From Nitzschia sp. pyKryTriq1 (taxonomy: Eukaryota; Bacillariophyta; Bacillariophyceae; Bacillariales; Bacillariaceae): a stretch of DNA of 64,000 bases. The notes beneath the pieces are model-generated. The model was not told where the DNA came from. It saw only the letters and a program-made list of their open reading frames with translations, and ran no database searches. The translations under genes were made by a program, and so were the position numbers. Positions within the stretch are counted from its first letter, which is position 1. Each line of letters begins with the position of its first letter. Below are positions 1-11,100 of the stretch, piece after piece. The stretch covers positions 1,784,629 through 1,848,628 of the forward strand of contig OY101119.1 in NCBI GenBank assembly GCA_956465555.1, given 5' to 3'.

Positions 1-466
1 CCGAATCCTACTACATAACTATATCGCTTCTCAAACACTCAAGAAGGTGACCATCAAATCAACAACCAAGTGTATCCAGAACGCAAGTATCAAGACTACA
101 CTTCAGAGATCAATTCTACATCAAATAGTTGCTCCAGAAGAGCTCATAAAATAATCTATGCCACAGTCGCAAACACTCAAATACAAATACTAGTTATTTT
201 ATCACACACAAACGCCCAGTAATTCGAGGCCGTCAGCCAAAGCGCCTGTCCGTCTACTTAAATTATCACACAGGACCTTCCCGCTGTGTGATGCGGCTTG
301 CGGCTCCCCATCCCCCATCACCCATCTTCATGAACCCACCGAGGACACCATTGGATAGAGCACATTTGTAAACCTATATGAATGGTATCAGCTCTTTGTA
401 CGAGTTACGAGTTTTCGTACCGAAGTCGGCCTCAAAATTGTTGCCTTCGCTGCCCGCCAAAAGGGC
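1..466. other. Intergenic, no gene seen
   Basis: No convincing open frame or RNA gene is visible. The last part lies directly upstream of the folate cyclo-ligase gene and probably holds its promoter and leader. The gene to the left lies outside the window. Confidence 0.5.
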
Positions 467-1240
467 TTGGTAGTTCTTCCAGCCTTGTTCTGGAAAAGAG
501 CTCCGGTAGTTGAAGGGTTTTCGGGATCCTTTCGGGATAACCTTATTCCAAAGCGTCACCTTTATTTCTCTACAAGGAGTGACATGTCGGGATCACCGGG
601 TTCCTCCAACGACACTGTAGCCCAAAAGAAAGTCTTTCGAAAGAAGATTCGTGCTTCCATCAAAGAGCTGACAGTCGAAGAAACCCAAACCCAAAGTCAA
701 CAAGTGTGGGACAAAGTTTTTGAATTGCCTGTCTACCGATCAGCACAAAGGATTGGTCTGTTTCTGTCCATGCCCGAAGGGGAGATCAATACGGATCCTA
801 TCATTGAGAATGCCATCAAGAGCGGAAAGACTGTATATGTTCCTCAAGTTGGTACCAATTTTGAGAAATGCGACATGGAATTACTCAAGGTCCTTTTGGA
901 TACTCCAGATCCGTTTTTTCACAAGAGTTGGCCAAAAAACAAGTGGCAAATTCCTGAACCACCAGCTGATATGCCCACGATACCAGCGAAAGCTGGAGAC
1001 TTGGATCTTCTCATAGTCCCAGGTTTAGGATTTGACAGCAAAGCCAACCGTCTGGGGCAAGGGAAGGGGTACTACGATAGATTTATCGCACGAATGACTC
1101 TTAATAACACCAAACTTCCTCTCGTGGCCGTTGCTCTTGAAGCTCAGTTTGTGGACGAGGATATCCCAGTGGAAGACTACGACAGACAAATGGACATGGT
1201 CGTCCTTCCAAGCCGAATAATATTCCCGGATAGATTGTAG
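467..1240 (+). CDS. MTHFS: 5-formyltetrahydrofolate cyclo-ligase (MTHFS)
   Basis: The enzyme converts 5-formyl-THF to 5,10-methenyl-THF using ATP, returning folate to one-carbon metabolism. The C-terminal half holds the family signature: a hydrophobic strand LLIVPGLGFD followed by NRLGQGKGYYDRF, the glycine-rich ATP/phosphate site. The N-terminal half has the basic helix (QKKVFRKKIRASIKEL) and the GLFLSMPEGEINTDPI segment typical of the family. The first Met gives 257 residues; a second Met at 584 (MSGSPGSS) gives 218, closer to the usual core length of about 200. The 39 extra residues are basic, with Arg, Trp and Phe and no acidic run, and could be a mitochondrial presequence, so both starts may be used. 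It is intronless, and its 3' end lies 43 bp from the convergent gene on the minus strand. Confidence 0.93.
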   Translation: MVVLPALFWKRAPVVEGFSGSFRDNLIPKRHLYFSTRSDMSGSPGSSNDTVAQKKVFRKKIRASIKELTVEETQTQSQQVWDKVFELPVYRSAQRIGLFLSMPEGEINTDPIIENAIKSGKTVYVPQVGTNFEKCDMELLKVLLDTPDPFFHKSWPKNKWQIPEPPADMPTIPAKAGDLDLLIVPGLGFDSKANRLGQGKGYYDRFIARMTLNNTKLPLVAVALEAQFVDEDIPVEDYDRQMDMVVLPSRIIFPDRL

Positions 1241-1282
1241 GCCGTAAAATGTCTGGTAAAAACTTGAGCTTCGATTTTTAGT

Positions 1283-2224
1283 TTACTCATTAGACGCGCG
1301 AAAATTGTCTTGACCGAAAACGAGCATGGCAGTCTTCCATAGCAGGAGGTCAAAGGGAAGTAGCACCGCCGTGGGAAGTGATGGCACGTATACTGCCGAT
1401 CCCCCTTGTATAATGATTCCACTTTCTGTCATGGTTGCTGTGGACACAGATTTTAAGCACTGTAGAACCAATGCCAACTGTACCAAAAAGGATTTTGTAG
1501 GACAGTGAACTGCCACTCCTCCCCTCTCTGTCGTGTCGCCGACGGCTTTTTTACTTTGAACGATAAGCCCACTAACATTCTCGTTTCGAGGTGCCGATAC
1601 CTCCCATTGGCCTGTTGATGCTGTAGACGCAATATCCAAAAAGCTCGAAATGGCATCCATTCGTAAAGATTCCTTGTCCGGGTCAAGTTCCCTTTCTTCG
1701 TTTTCGAGAACAATCCATTTCCCATCTCCCAGTATTCGCATTGCCATCATCGGGTCGCCAACCGCTACAGAATTGTCGCGCGGAATAGGCATAATATTTC
1801 CAAAAGGTAGTGACAAACCTGATCGACTCGATGCCAAAAATCCATCACCATTTTCAGGTGGATACAGAATTTCGGCTGCTTCTACGAACGGATCCGATAC
1901 GTTCAACAATTTTTGAAAGCTGGAATCGGATAAGAGAACCTTTTCAATCAAGGGGTCTTCCTGAAGAAAGAGGAGTCCCTCTTGCTCCAGCTCTTTCATC
2001 AAATAATCTACAGCCGTCCGAGGATGCACTTCCGTCCCACGAAGATCCAGCCATAGTTCGGTTGATTTCGACGTGTGTGGTAACAAAGAAACTAAATCCC
2101 CCAGATCCGAGAGTGCCATTCCAAGACTTGAAGACGATTTCGTCTTCAACGAATGTATGGAAAATGACAACGCATATTGTTGCGGAAATAAAAATAAGAC
2201 AGGCAAAAGGGATGATTTTTTCAT
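1283..2224 (-). CDS. Unknown protein with N-terminal signal peptide
   Basis: I do not recognise the family. The favoured start at 2224 gives 313 residues beginning with two lysines and a hydrophobic stretch (LLPVLFLF) ending near YALSFS, which looks like a signal peptide; A-x-S-F resembles the loose ASAF-type motif at the signal/transit boundary of diatom plastid proteins. The frame is open upstream to an ATG at 2398 (371 residues), but that extension looks less natural. The mature part has LWLDLRGTEVHPRTAVDYL near its beginning, a central Gly/Pro region and a hydrophobic C-terminal block (PTAVLLPFDLLLW), without a clear membrane span. It converges on the cyclo-ligase gene. Plastid or secretory location is an inference. 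Confidence 0.6.
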   Translation of the reverse strand: MKKSSLLPVLFLFPQQYALSFSIHSLKTKSSSSLGMALSDLGDLVSLLPHTSKSTELWLDLRGTEVHPRTAVDYLMKELEQEGLLFLQEDPLIEKVLLSDSSFQKLLNVSDPFVEAAEILYPPENGDGFLASSRSGLSLPFGNIMPIPRDNSVAVGDPMMAMRILGDGKWIVLENEERELDPDKESLRMDAISSFLDIASTASTGQWEVSAPRNENVSGLIVQSKKAVGDTTERGGVAVHCPTKSFLVQLALVLQCLKSVSTATMTESGIIIQGGSAVYVPSLPTAVLLPFDLLLWKTAMLVFGQDNFRASNE

Positions 2225-3255
2225 GGCGTCGACGGATTGGTTGCAAAGATGCCCTCCAAGAATGTGCGTTGATTGATTCTTTAGTGCAAATTTTCTTCCC
2301 TCAGGAAAAATAAAAACCACTTCTGCACGATATCGCTTGGCTGTTTTCAACACTTTGGTGTGTTCGTAGAGGGGCGACGGGCCAACAGATGATAGCAACA
2401 GTCGAAAAGCTACAGTACAACGTAGCTAGACGATTGCCATTTTGTCTCGACAAGATAGTGCTACTACTAGTAGAGAGATACAAACAGTTGAATAGCCATA
2501 GAGCTGTTTTCTCTGTGCTGGATCATTATTTTTGGTCCGTCCGTTCCGCCGGTTGCCGCACGGACACGTGTCTCTGCTTGATCGGGCTAAACAGTAAACA
2601 GAGTACCAGTACTGTACCTGGTACTGTACTGTTCAGCACCAGGTACTGGTAGGTCTACCGGTAGTAGTCTCTACTCTCTACTCTACTCCCTCAGAGTAGA
2701 GAGTAGAATCTGTAATCTCTCTCTACTCTACTACTCTCTTGCTACTAGTAGAGAGTACAAATAGAGGAGAGAGAGAGAGAGTAGAGTGGTAGTGCTAGTA
2801 GTTGACTAGTGGGACTAGAAGGGTCTATGTGCCGGAATGAACTCGCGAATGCGGCCTTACTGGTCTACAGTAGCTATCTCTAGCCTGCTTGTGTCCTCCA
2901 TGCTGCAACACGGGGTATTCCTGCTGTACCCTTTTACTAATTAATATTTGTGGGAGATCGCCATGATAACCTCAAAGAGGCGTACCAAGTGAACTAAGGA
3001 ACGAAATCCAATGCTGCACCATGGGTCGCCAGAAGCAGAGTCGTCCTGAGCCTGAGCTGCTCGCTCTTGTTCCTAGCTTCAGAGCAGAAAGCTCGAGGAT
3101 CCTTCGGGGTTGTGGACTAAAATGTGCTAATAACGTATACAATGCTATATTCCCAGGTACAAACTTCTTCTGTTCCCCAAGAAACATTCAAACTTTTTTA
3201 TGTTGTCTCGCTGGAGATCTTTGTAGCCTTGGAACGGAAACACTTGGGTATTGCC
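2225..3255. other. Repeat-rich intergenic spacer
   Basis: This spacer separates two genes on the minus strand. Its middle is simple sequence: GTAC-rich DNA with CCAGGTACTGG-type palindromes near 2600-2660, one TACCGGTA at 2656-2663, then about 130 bp of CTCTACT/AGTAGAGAG units that are complementary to each other and could fold. No gene seen. The frame of the preceding gene stays open into this region to 2398. Confidence 0.5.
2665..2800. repeat. CTCTACT / AGTAGAG low-complexity inverted tract
   Basis: Alternating CTCTACT and AGTAGAGAG words fill this stretch, and because they are reverse complements they offer many hairpins. Similar AGTAGAG tracts recur near 6110, 22945 and 24115, always outside coding exons. 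Confidence 0.7.
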
Positions 3256-4494
3256 TTACAACTCGCCGTCCTTAGAGAAAACCTTCGTTTTGTGTTGAAA
3301 ATACGATAGAGGGTCGTCCATAAGTTCGGCAACTTTGACGGAGATTGTTTCCCCAGTCTTATAAAGCGCCTCGCTCCAGCCTATTGATGTAGAAGAAACT
3401 GCCTTGGCCACATTTCGAAGTCCATCCATTGAGACCTTTGCTGCCTGTGTCGGCTGTGATGCTTCAATGACCGCCTCGGAGAGGTACTTGACCGGGTCTT
3501 CCCCCAGATCGGAGAGTTCGGATGCCATCGCACCACCTGCAGAATGGAGAGAGTTCGAAAAGGCCCTGGAGGCACGAACGAGATCGTCTGTGGCATCTTC
3601 AGCCCCATTGCCTCCGGGGTTCAAGCTTGCAAACTTCTCAGAGACTGCCATGCTTGCCGACACAATGGCGTCTCCCACAATCCCTGGGAACTTGGCAAGT
3701 GTTTCCATGGCATCTTGAAAACTTTGATTTTCCTCATCTAAGTCGTCTTTAGAGCTGTCTTCCCCGAGCAATGATTGGAAAGTATCGTCAAACCACTTGC
3801 TGATGGTTTGTGTGGCGTTCTCGAAAAAAGCACCACACAAGCCATACGAGTTCTGGCTGCAGTCACCAAATTTCACATTCATTTTGGCTTTAACCCAGCA
3901 ATTGTCGAGAAGTGTGAAAAAACGACTTTCATTGGTGATCCCTTCCTCATCAATCCATGCTGGCTGAGGCATGTCCTCTCGTTCTTTTTCCAGCTGCTGG
4001 ATCTTCTCCCCCAGCTGCTGCATGGTTGAGCGATACATGAAATGCTGGCGAATAAACAGTCCTGACACTAGAGAAAACAAAGCCAAGGCCGCCAAACAAG
4101 CAACAAATACAACACGCTTACTAATCACCCATTCGTTCTCGGCGACTCTCGCCTCCTCGTTGTTCTCCCCCGTTAGGCTTCCTATGTCAGAGGGGAGTGA
4201 GTCTGTGCCCGGAACTGATAGATCCGACGAATGGTTCTCGTTGCGGCTACTGCCACTATCGAGGCCATCGAGAATCAAAATACCATTGCCTATGTATTCG
4301 CTACCACCAGTGCCAGTGGATCTTTGCTCGTATGCAACAGAAGAAGTAGTCGACACGACGCCCCAGTCCATATCCAGGACATCGTCGGTGCGGTCTACGG
4401 AATCGAGAGTGGAGGAATCAAACTCCTCGAAGGAATTGTCTGATTCAAAGCTTGGAGACGTCTTCATGGTAAAAGTACTCTTAACAATGACCAC
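3256..4494 (-). CDS. Unknown single-pass membrane protein with coiled coil
   Basis: A 412-residue protein of unknown family. The first 120 residues are acidic, Ser/Thr-rich and probably disordered, with an acidic D-M-D-W-G-V-V motif at residues 41-47. One transmembrane helix lies at about 127-148, followed by a heptad-like segment (MQQLGEKIQQLEKERED, about 158-174). A conserved-looking Cys block follows (LLDNCWVKAKMNVKFGDC, then YGLCG, about 196-221), then a long, mostly helical C-terminal half rich in Ala, Ser and Asp. A second ATG at 4467 (MKTSPSFE) is an equally good start. The shape (disordered cytosolic N-terminus, single helix, coil) resembles the next minus-strand gene at 6570-7601, although the sequences are not alignable overall. 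Confidence 0.72.
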   Translation of the reverse strand: MVIVKSTFTMKTSPSFESDNSFEEFDSSTLDSVDRTDDVLDMDWGVVSTTSSVAYEQRSTGTGGSEYIGNGILILDGLDSGSSRNENHSSDLSVPGTDSLPSDIGSLTGENNEEARVAENEWVISKRVVFVACLAALALFSLVSGLFIRQHFMYRSTMQQLGEKIQQLEKEREDMPQPAWIDEEGITNESRFFTLLDNCWVKAKMNVKFGDCSQNSYGLCGAFFENATQTISKWFDDTFQSLLGEDSSKDDLDEENQSFQDAMETLAKFPGIVGDAIVSASMAVSEKFASLNPGGNGAEDATDDLVRASRAFSNSLHSAGGAMASELSDLGEDPVKYLSEAVIEASQPTQAAKVSMDGLRNVAKAVSSTSIGWSEALYKTGETISVKVAELMDDPLSYFQHKTKVFSKDGEL

Positions 4495-4526
4495 CGTGCT
4501 AATCGAAACAATGATTGTATCTTCTG

Positions 4527-4530
<4 letters not shown>

Positions 4531-4558
<28 letters not shown>
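4531..4558. repeat. (TC)n microsatellite
   Basis: An uninterrupted CT dinucleotide run about 40-70 bp upstream of the ATG of the minus-strand membrane protein gene. On that gene's sense strand it reads as GA repeats in the leader or promoter. Confidence 0.9.
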
Positions 4559-4560
<2 letters not shown>

Positions 4561-5029
4561 GTAGAGCATACCAGTGATCTTCTCGACTGACAATGATAAC
4601 CTCGCTTCTTATTCTTCCGTTCACGGAACAAAAATTCTTTCCGAGATGTTGTGACAACCGACCGCAGGGACTTGGGGGAAATGACGTATTTTGACCTGTT
4701 GACGAGTTTTGGCAAAGTAAACCACGGCAGTGCGGAACTGTACAGTCGCTACAAGTAGGACGAGCGAAGGACGGGCGCTATTAAGTGCGCTACTGAAAGG
4801 GCTCAAAATGCCTTCAAGTGGGATTCTTTATCCCTGGAGAACAGAGAACACGAGAAGAGCACACTTGTTCTCGAGAAGAGGACATGTGTTCTTCATAATC
4901 GGAGTGGCGAAATAGGCCTTTGCCTATTTCCCAAAGGATGGGATTTCAGATTCAAATGAAAGGTTTGCGATTTGTTTAGCTTGTCTGTTCGAATGGAAAG
5001 GCATATCAATATTTTGGGGCATAGGTTCG

Positions 5030-5600
5030 CTGGGCATAGGTTCGGAGTTCATTGAACTGTATTTGAACTGTATTTGAACTGTTCATGAACCTTGTGAACT
5101 CGACCGAACCAGCACCCAAAAAACAACATTTTCCACCATGGCCGATCTTCCGTCCCCTCTCACGCAACGATTATAGCACTAATGGCAAGGTTTACTGTGA
5201 TGAACTTGTAAAGCATCTAAAGTACTAGTGGATACCCATTTACTTTGTGAAGTTTGGTCAAGTCTACGTAGAGTTCACGAGCAGTGAACCTTTTACAAAA
5301 ATCGAATATTTCGCTATTTTACTATTTTGAACTCGCGATTTCTCATCCAAAAATCGATTAAATTCAATAATTTCAATTAGTGAACTTTGAGTACTTGATC
5401 TGAGCTTTCCAAAACGGGTCTTACCTTGGTGATCCGATCATTGGAAAGGTGGATACGGTGACCGAACCATTGTCCATGCTTGTGCAACAGTTGTTGAACT
5501 GTTTTTTCATCAGTTGCACGAAATTGAACTGCATTTTGCACTGTCTGCGACTTGTGCCCCTGTATAAGCCCCATTTTATTTAGTGATTTTTTCAAATCAT
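5030..5600. repeat. GAAC/GTTC-rich block with an 11-bp tandem unit
   Basis: The words GAAC and GTTC occur about 16 times in under 600 bp. They include a short tandem array near 5053-5087, in which TGAACTGTATT repeats with a third partial copy running into GTTCATGAACC, itself an inverted repeat. It could be a decayed mobile element or a cluster of binding sites; no coding potential is evident. Confidence 0.55.
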
Positions 5601-6569
5601 GTTGTCCTCCTTTTCGTGCCGAGTTGGCCAGCTCGTAGGCCTAAAGAGATGATACCTGTTGGGCCGGAGTGGAGTTCTAGAGAGAACGAGCAGTGCCCCC
5701 AGTTGAAATCACATCACAACAATTACAGTAGTGCTAGTATAGTATTCCATATTTGTAGAGCACATAATGAATAAGGAAATTGAAATTTACTTTTGAAATC
5801 TAACTTCTCGTCGTCTACTGCAGTGCAATTCTTACTCATCTGGTACCAAACCTACCGGTACTGATACTCCACTGTACAGCGCACCACAACTGCTGTACTC
5901 GTGCACGAACCTGAAAATACCTCATTTCCCCCAAGTCCCAGTACGAACGTGGACGGACTACTGTGCTTGTACTGTACCTGGAAAATACGTAGAATGCTAC
6001 GTTGGGGTTGTACCAGATCAGAATAACAAATGAGAAGGAACGATCTTTCTGCAACGTGTCGCTGCTGTACAGTAGACTACAGTACCAGTACTCTACTACG
6101 GTATTCGTACTGTAGAGAGTAGAGCGGAATATATTCAGGTGTCGTTCGCTGAATGACTTCACACATGCATCTGCCGTGCCCAGAATGATTGCTGCGGTCA
6201 TAGTAGAAAGATGATAACAAGACATTTATTAACTCCTTGAATCTAATTGTCCTACTAGAACTAGGTCTAATATCCAAATTCTCTGTTAGTAGCTCCATGA
6301 CCGGTAGAATGATTCATATATTCACTTTCTCAGATTAATACTATAGTGCTACTACAAGACAAAGAATCAATATATTATAAGATAATATGACTTCGTCAAA
6401 TCTTCTCAATTTCAACTTCCACATTTTTTAAAACAAAAATAAGTTTCACTGCTCGCAATCCTGCTGGTGTACTGGCATTCGTTTTGCTTGCTCGAGGATG
6501 TCATCTACTGCTGTAGTCTATTTTTTCTTGAAACCCCCATGCCCGACCAACGGCTAGCCTAGTACTAGC

Positions 6570-7601
6570 TTAGACGGCCGTCATAGCGACAGACGGCGCC
6601 AGTATCAGTGCCGAGTAAGGTTTACCCCGACTCCTCATTTTCATGGACGGTTTAGGGAGCAAGCCCATGGGCTCTCGTTCGGGGAGCGCCAATTGAGGAA
6701 AAGGAATTCGCTTCGCGGGGGAAGGCTCAGGTGCACGAAGAAGAAGATCCTCCTCGTACTGGTGTTCCTCGTTGAAGGCAGTAGCGGCAATGGCTGTGAA
6801 ATTCATACGAGGAGGAGGAGCCGGAGAGACAAAGGCCACGGGTGCCAACCATTTCGACTGCTTGAGTTCATCTTCCAATCTCGCATGCGAGGAAGACAAC
6901 TCTCGCAAATCGTGGTCGCAGCTCACTGCCATGGTGCGCCAGTGATTACGGTCAAAAATTGCCATTGCCAAATCATGACTGAGCTGGCGCTTGCTTTCTT
7001 CGATTTGTTCTATTTGCTCCCTTAGTTGTTCGACCAACAGGGCATACTCAGCCTTCTCATTTCCGTCGGACATGCTCGCCTCGGGGAGAGACGACCGGAT
7101 GGCCTCCCGTTTGGAACGTTGTTGGCCAGCAGCAGGGAATTTGTTAACACAAAAGACGCCCAGCAAGAACAAAAGCGCCACTGTTTTCAAATTACGTTTG
7201 ACTAGATAGTAGCTCTTGGTCCCTTGCTCGGCGACCTGAGACAAATCGATGGATTCTAGCAGATCCTGCAGTGACACCATCGGGATGACGTCAACAGTCT
7301 TCTGGCCACTACTTGTACTCGAAGAATTAATTGGGTTGTTGACCTCTTTGACGAGAGAAGCCGACTCCTTGATACTTTTGGAATCGTCCCCTTTTCCATC
7401 CTTTCTTACCTCGCAACCGGTCTGCTCGGTCTGGGTCGAGACGTCAGCGATGCTGGCACTACCGGTAGATACCTTCGCTTGGACAGAAGTAGTGGTCGAC
7501 TTGACAACCTCCCACCCATCGTCCTCCGACTTGGTCGGGGTCATCACGTTGGCATCCGATACGCTGATGTTCACCTTGTCGTTGCGGCTTGTTCTAAACA
7601 T
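6570..7601 (-). CDS. Unknown single-pass membrane protein, coiled coil
   Basis: A 343-residue protein with no recognised family. Residues 1-130 are Ser/Thr-rich and polar, with an acidic S-E-D-D-G-W-E-V-V motif at 25-33. A single hydrophobic helix (VALLFLLGVFCV) spans about 141-152, preceded by basic residues (VKRNLK), so the N-terminus is probably cytosolic. A heptad-patterned coiled coil follows (about 183-250, with QLREQIEQIEESKRQL). The C-terminus is Pro-rich and basic. The ATG at 7601 is the first of the frame. It carries the only TACCGGTA octamer of the window lying within coding sequence (7460-7467). Layout and W-x-V-V motif resemble the gene at 3256-4494. Confidence 0.72.
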   Translation of the reverse strand: MFRTSRNDKVNISVSDANVMTPTKSEDDGWEVVKSTTTSVQAKVSTGSASIADVSTQTEQTGCEVRKDGKGDDSKSIKESASLVKEVNNPINSSSTSSGQKTVDVIPMVSLQDLLESIDLSQVAEQGTKSYYLVKRNLKTVALLFLLGVFCVNKFPAAGQQRSKREAIRSSLPEASMSDGNEKAEYALLVEQLREQIEQIEESKRQLSHDLAMAIFDRNHWRTMAVSCDHDLRELSSSHARLEDELKQSKWLAPVAFVSPAPPPRMNFTAIAATAFNEEHQYEEDLLLRAPEPSPAKRIPFPQLALPEREPMGLLPKPSMKMRSRGKPYSALILAPSVAMTAV

Positions 7602-8162
7602 GGTGCTTGATTGATGGATTGATTACCCTATTCTTTCGATAAACAGAGTATCTGGGTGGATGCCAACAGCAGTTGGAGAAGAAAGAAAGAGGTGCGGATT
7701 ATCAGTATGTGGGGGGAGGTTGAAGGCTTTTGTTCTGCGAAAAGAAGTTTCTAAAAATCTCGACATTCGCTCTTGGATTTTTTTTGACGCACGCACGACG
7801 TATCCAAAAGAGCGCGCATCATGATATGCATGCATCATCATCGTTCAAAAAAGTTCTGAGAATTGTTGCCCCTCTGTCGTAGTGTTAAATACGGATGTCG
7901 TAAGACATCTCGTGTGTCATTCGTTCATCGAGCCGTTTGAGGTTGGAGGGAGTTTTTAGATACGATCCACTTCACGTAAAATCGCTGCTAAGAGTCAAGT
8001 CACGAATTCAGTCGGATGAGTACAAGTATGACGTGTACGATTATTAGTGCGAGTTCGCCGAAACCGCGCCAGCGAGTACTCGTAACATCTTCGTACTGGT
8101 ACGTACAGTACGCACAGTATCGTACCGAGTAAATACCACTAAGAAGACACGCACGTCCGCGA
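7602..8162. other. Divergent promoter region
   Basis: This stretch lies between the divergent membrane protein and helicase genes. It contains GTAC-rich DNA around 8030-8125 (for example CTGGTACGTACAGTACG) close to the helicase start. No gene seen. Confidence 0.5.
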
Positions 8163-11100
8163 TTGCCGCGCAGCGAAACCCAAAACCCAGCTGGTCTTTT
8201 TCAATTTCGAATTCATAATAAAATATTTCTCATTCTTCTTGGTGCGGTTCTTGGCATTATTCTGTCAGTCATGCCTTCTTCTCATAGAACTGAAGTAATA
8301 CCAATGCTGTCAAGAAACCATCTCCTCGTTTTGGCCATGGCCATCCTGGTCCCTCACTCAGCGAGCCTTTCCTTGTCGTCTTATTCCAAGTTTCACGGGA
8401 CGTCGCTCGGCGAAGGCCCGCAAGCATCGAGACGACAGGAGCGCGCCATTGTTTCGTCGTCGGGTTTGTCAAGTTTGACCATGCGGAAGCAGAAGGCGTC
8501 AGATCGACGCACACGGCGGCTGCAGCGTGGTGGGGAAGAATTAGCACAAGACTTGATTCTGGAAAGTCTTCGCAACACCATTACAAGCTCTCCCATGGAA
8601 CTGACCGGTGCATGGAGCCAAAAGCGAGGCGGCTTTCCGTCTCAAACACGAGAGAAGACGGGAGGGAGAGGGAGATCGCGGAAGCGGGCAACGCTCTACA
8701 ACAGTCTATCCTCGTATCACAACAAGTTCTTTACCTTGCTCACAGCTGAGTACAGTGCCGAGGTAAGGATGGCGAAACTGCTGCCCGATATCGTGCTGGT
8801 ACCTGGTACTTGTACTGTAGAGAGCGCAGTCATTGGTCGAAGATTCGCGCCATTCTCGAGGAGCGAATCTTTTCCAATTCCTGTCCTAGTGGCATCATTT
8901 TAAGAAAAACCCAACTCAACTCTCACACAACGCATCGTTATTATCATTATCATCATCATCATCATTATAGGAACAAGAAGTACTGGGAAGAATAAAAGCC
9001 TCCCTTGAAGATCCTATTGGCCTCGAGGTAGCGGGCCACGCTGCGTTCGACTTGTACCCCGAGCGAAGAGGAAATTTATTTGCCGACGAAGTTTATCGTC
9101 TGGTCAAAGCCAAGGATGCCACTTCCGTTTACACACCAGTGAATCAAGATGCGACCAGCTATGCTGGTCCCGCCTACATGCCTCCAAACTCAAAATTCTC
9201 CAACAATGATGTCATTTTGTTGACCCTCCAACCGCAGGGCAGCGGCGACTTTTTTGATCCCAATGCCCTTCCCCTGAGCACAACGGCTACCTCAATTGAG
9301 GCCCGTGTCATTGCCACTGGACCATCTTATATTGATATTGCAGTGGCGGGAGGGACGTTTGAAGCGGCATTTGGACCAGCTCCCAACAACGAGGGACCCT
9401 CGGGCCGGGGCGATCCTAGAATGAGACTGCGCGCCGATCGCTTCTTCTCGGATGTGCCGTACACGCGCATGGTAGCAGCTCTGACCCAGTTGACGGCAAT
9501 ACCAGACCGCAACAAGGATTTATCGACGGATGGGTTCCAGGACGCCAACAACAGCAACGGAAACAACGAGAAGTCGGCGAATCCGCATTCCAACATCTGC
9601 ATGGACGATCTGCTCAAGGAAACAATCATTTCGTCACATGCTTTCACGGATCCCACCAGTCCTCTTTTTCACGATGTGGATGCCTTTGACTTGCAGCAGT
9701 TGAACAAACTGGTGTCGAAACCGCCCATGCCAAATTCGGTCAAGCTGGCGAACCAAGCCTTATCCTACATTCAAAAGGACCCTCATCATATTTTTAATCC
9801 AATGAATGGGCCACAACTGGCTGCCATTGGCGCCGCGTTGACTCGAAAGTTAACGATGATTCAGGGTCCTCCAGGTTCTGGTAAGACTTCGACTGCCAGT
9901 GCCATTGGGTTTGGTTTTACCCACCAGTGTCGCTCCATTTCGCCGAATGCCAAGGTGCTGGCTTGTGCCTTTAGCAATGTTGGAGCAGACAACTTGGCAG
10001 AGGGCTTTCTCAAGCTAGGGCTCAAGGTCGTTCGAGTAGGAAAGGCGTCGGCCGTCTCGGAACATCTATGGAACAACACATTGGATGCCGCCATTGATGC
10101 GGATCCCGAGGCTCAAAAGGCTCTTCAAAATGCCGCGCGAGCAACGGCACAACTAGCCAAGCTACAGCAGAAACGCAAGGCTGGAGGCAAAAACGCTCAT
10201 AAGAGCTTGATGCTCAGTGACAGGACAGTCAAAGATATTGCCACTGCTGCCGTGAAGCAATCCATTCAGGCCTGCAACAAGGCTGCAAGCAAGGCCTTGA
10301 GAGAAGCAGATATCATCGTGTCGACATCGACTGGAGCGGCGGATCCTCGTCTCCTGGCGGCGTGCGGTATGAATCCTGGTATGGATGAAATGGTAGAAGA
10401 CGACGGCCGTCTGGGTGCCAAAAGGCCTAGTGGACCAGTCAAGGGCGTCAAAAAGGCCGAGGCGGAGACCCAGCAAGAACGCACCAACGCTCCTGATGGC
10501 CTTCCACCTCTCTCTCTACCATTTGTGATCGTTGATGAAGCCTGTCAGAGCGTCGAACCCGCTACCTTGATACCTGTGACGGCATCGAATAGCTGTCGCT
10601 CGCTGGTACTTTTGGGAGATCCGTGCCAGCTTCCAGCTACGGTCAAGAGTGATCCCGAATCGGTGCTCACGATCTCACTGATGGAACGGTTGGCTGCAAC
10701 CATGCCTTCACCAATGGTGAATACCAAGACTGACGTAACCCAAATGGATTCCAGCTATCTCGACGGCCTTCCGATCAAACAAGCAAGATCTTTGATGCGA
10801 TCCTACGGGAGTGACCAAACCCAGCTGGTCTACCGCAAAAGATTCGCCGGGTCCTTGCTTCTTGGCGTCCAGTACCGCATGCACCCCTCCATTGCAGCAT
10901 TTTCCTCGGCTCTTTTCTACAATGGTCTGTTGGCCACTCCGGACTTCCTTGCATCTCAACGACCCTTCCCAACGCTGCTCAACGAGTTGATGCCTTGTGG
11001 CAATCCTAATATCGGTGTTCGACTTATCGATGTCGGTGGTCGATGCAACGAAAAGAGGGGCGAAGCCAGCAAGTTTACCCGCACCGTGTTTAGTCAAGCG

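Larger units (their letters stand above)
4495..6569. other. Long intergenic region with repeats
   Basis: Two kilobases without a supportable gene. It holds a (TC)n run at 4531-4558 just upstream of the membrane protein gene, a GAAC/GTTC-rich AT-biased block (about 5025-5600), a TACCGGTA at 5853-5860 and GTAC/TAGAGAG low-complexity DNA to about 6130. Short open frames here lack domain features or codon regularity. Confidence 0.5.
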
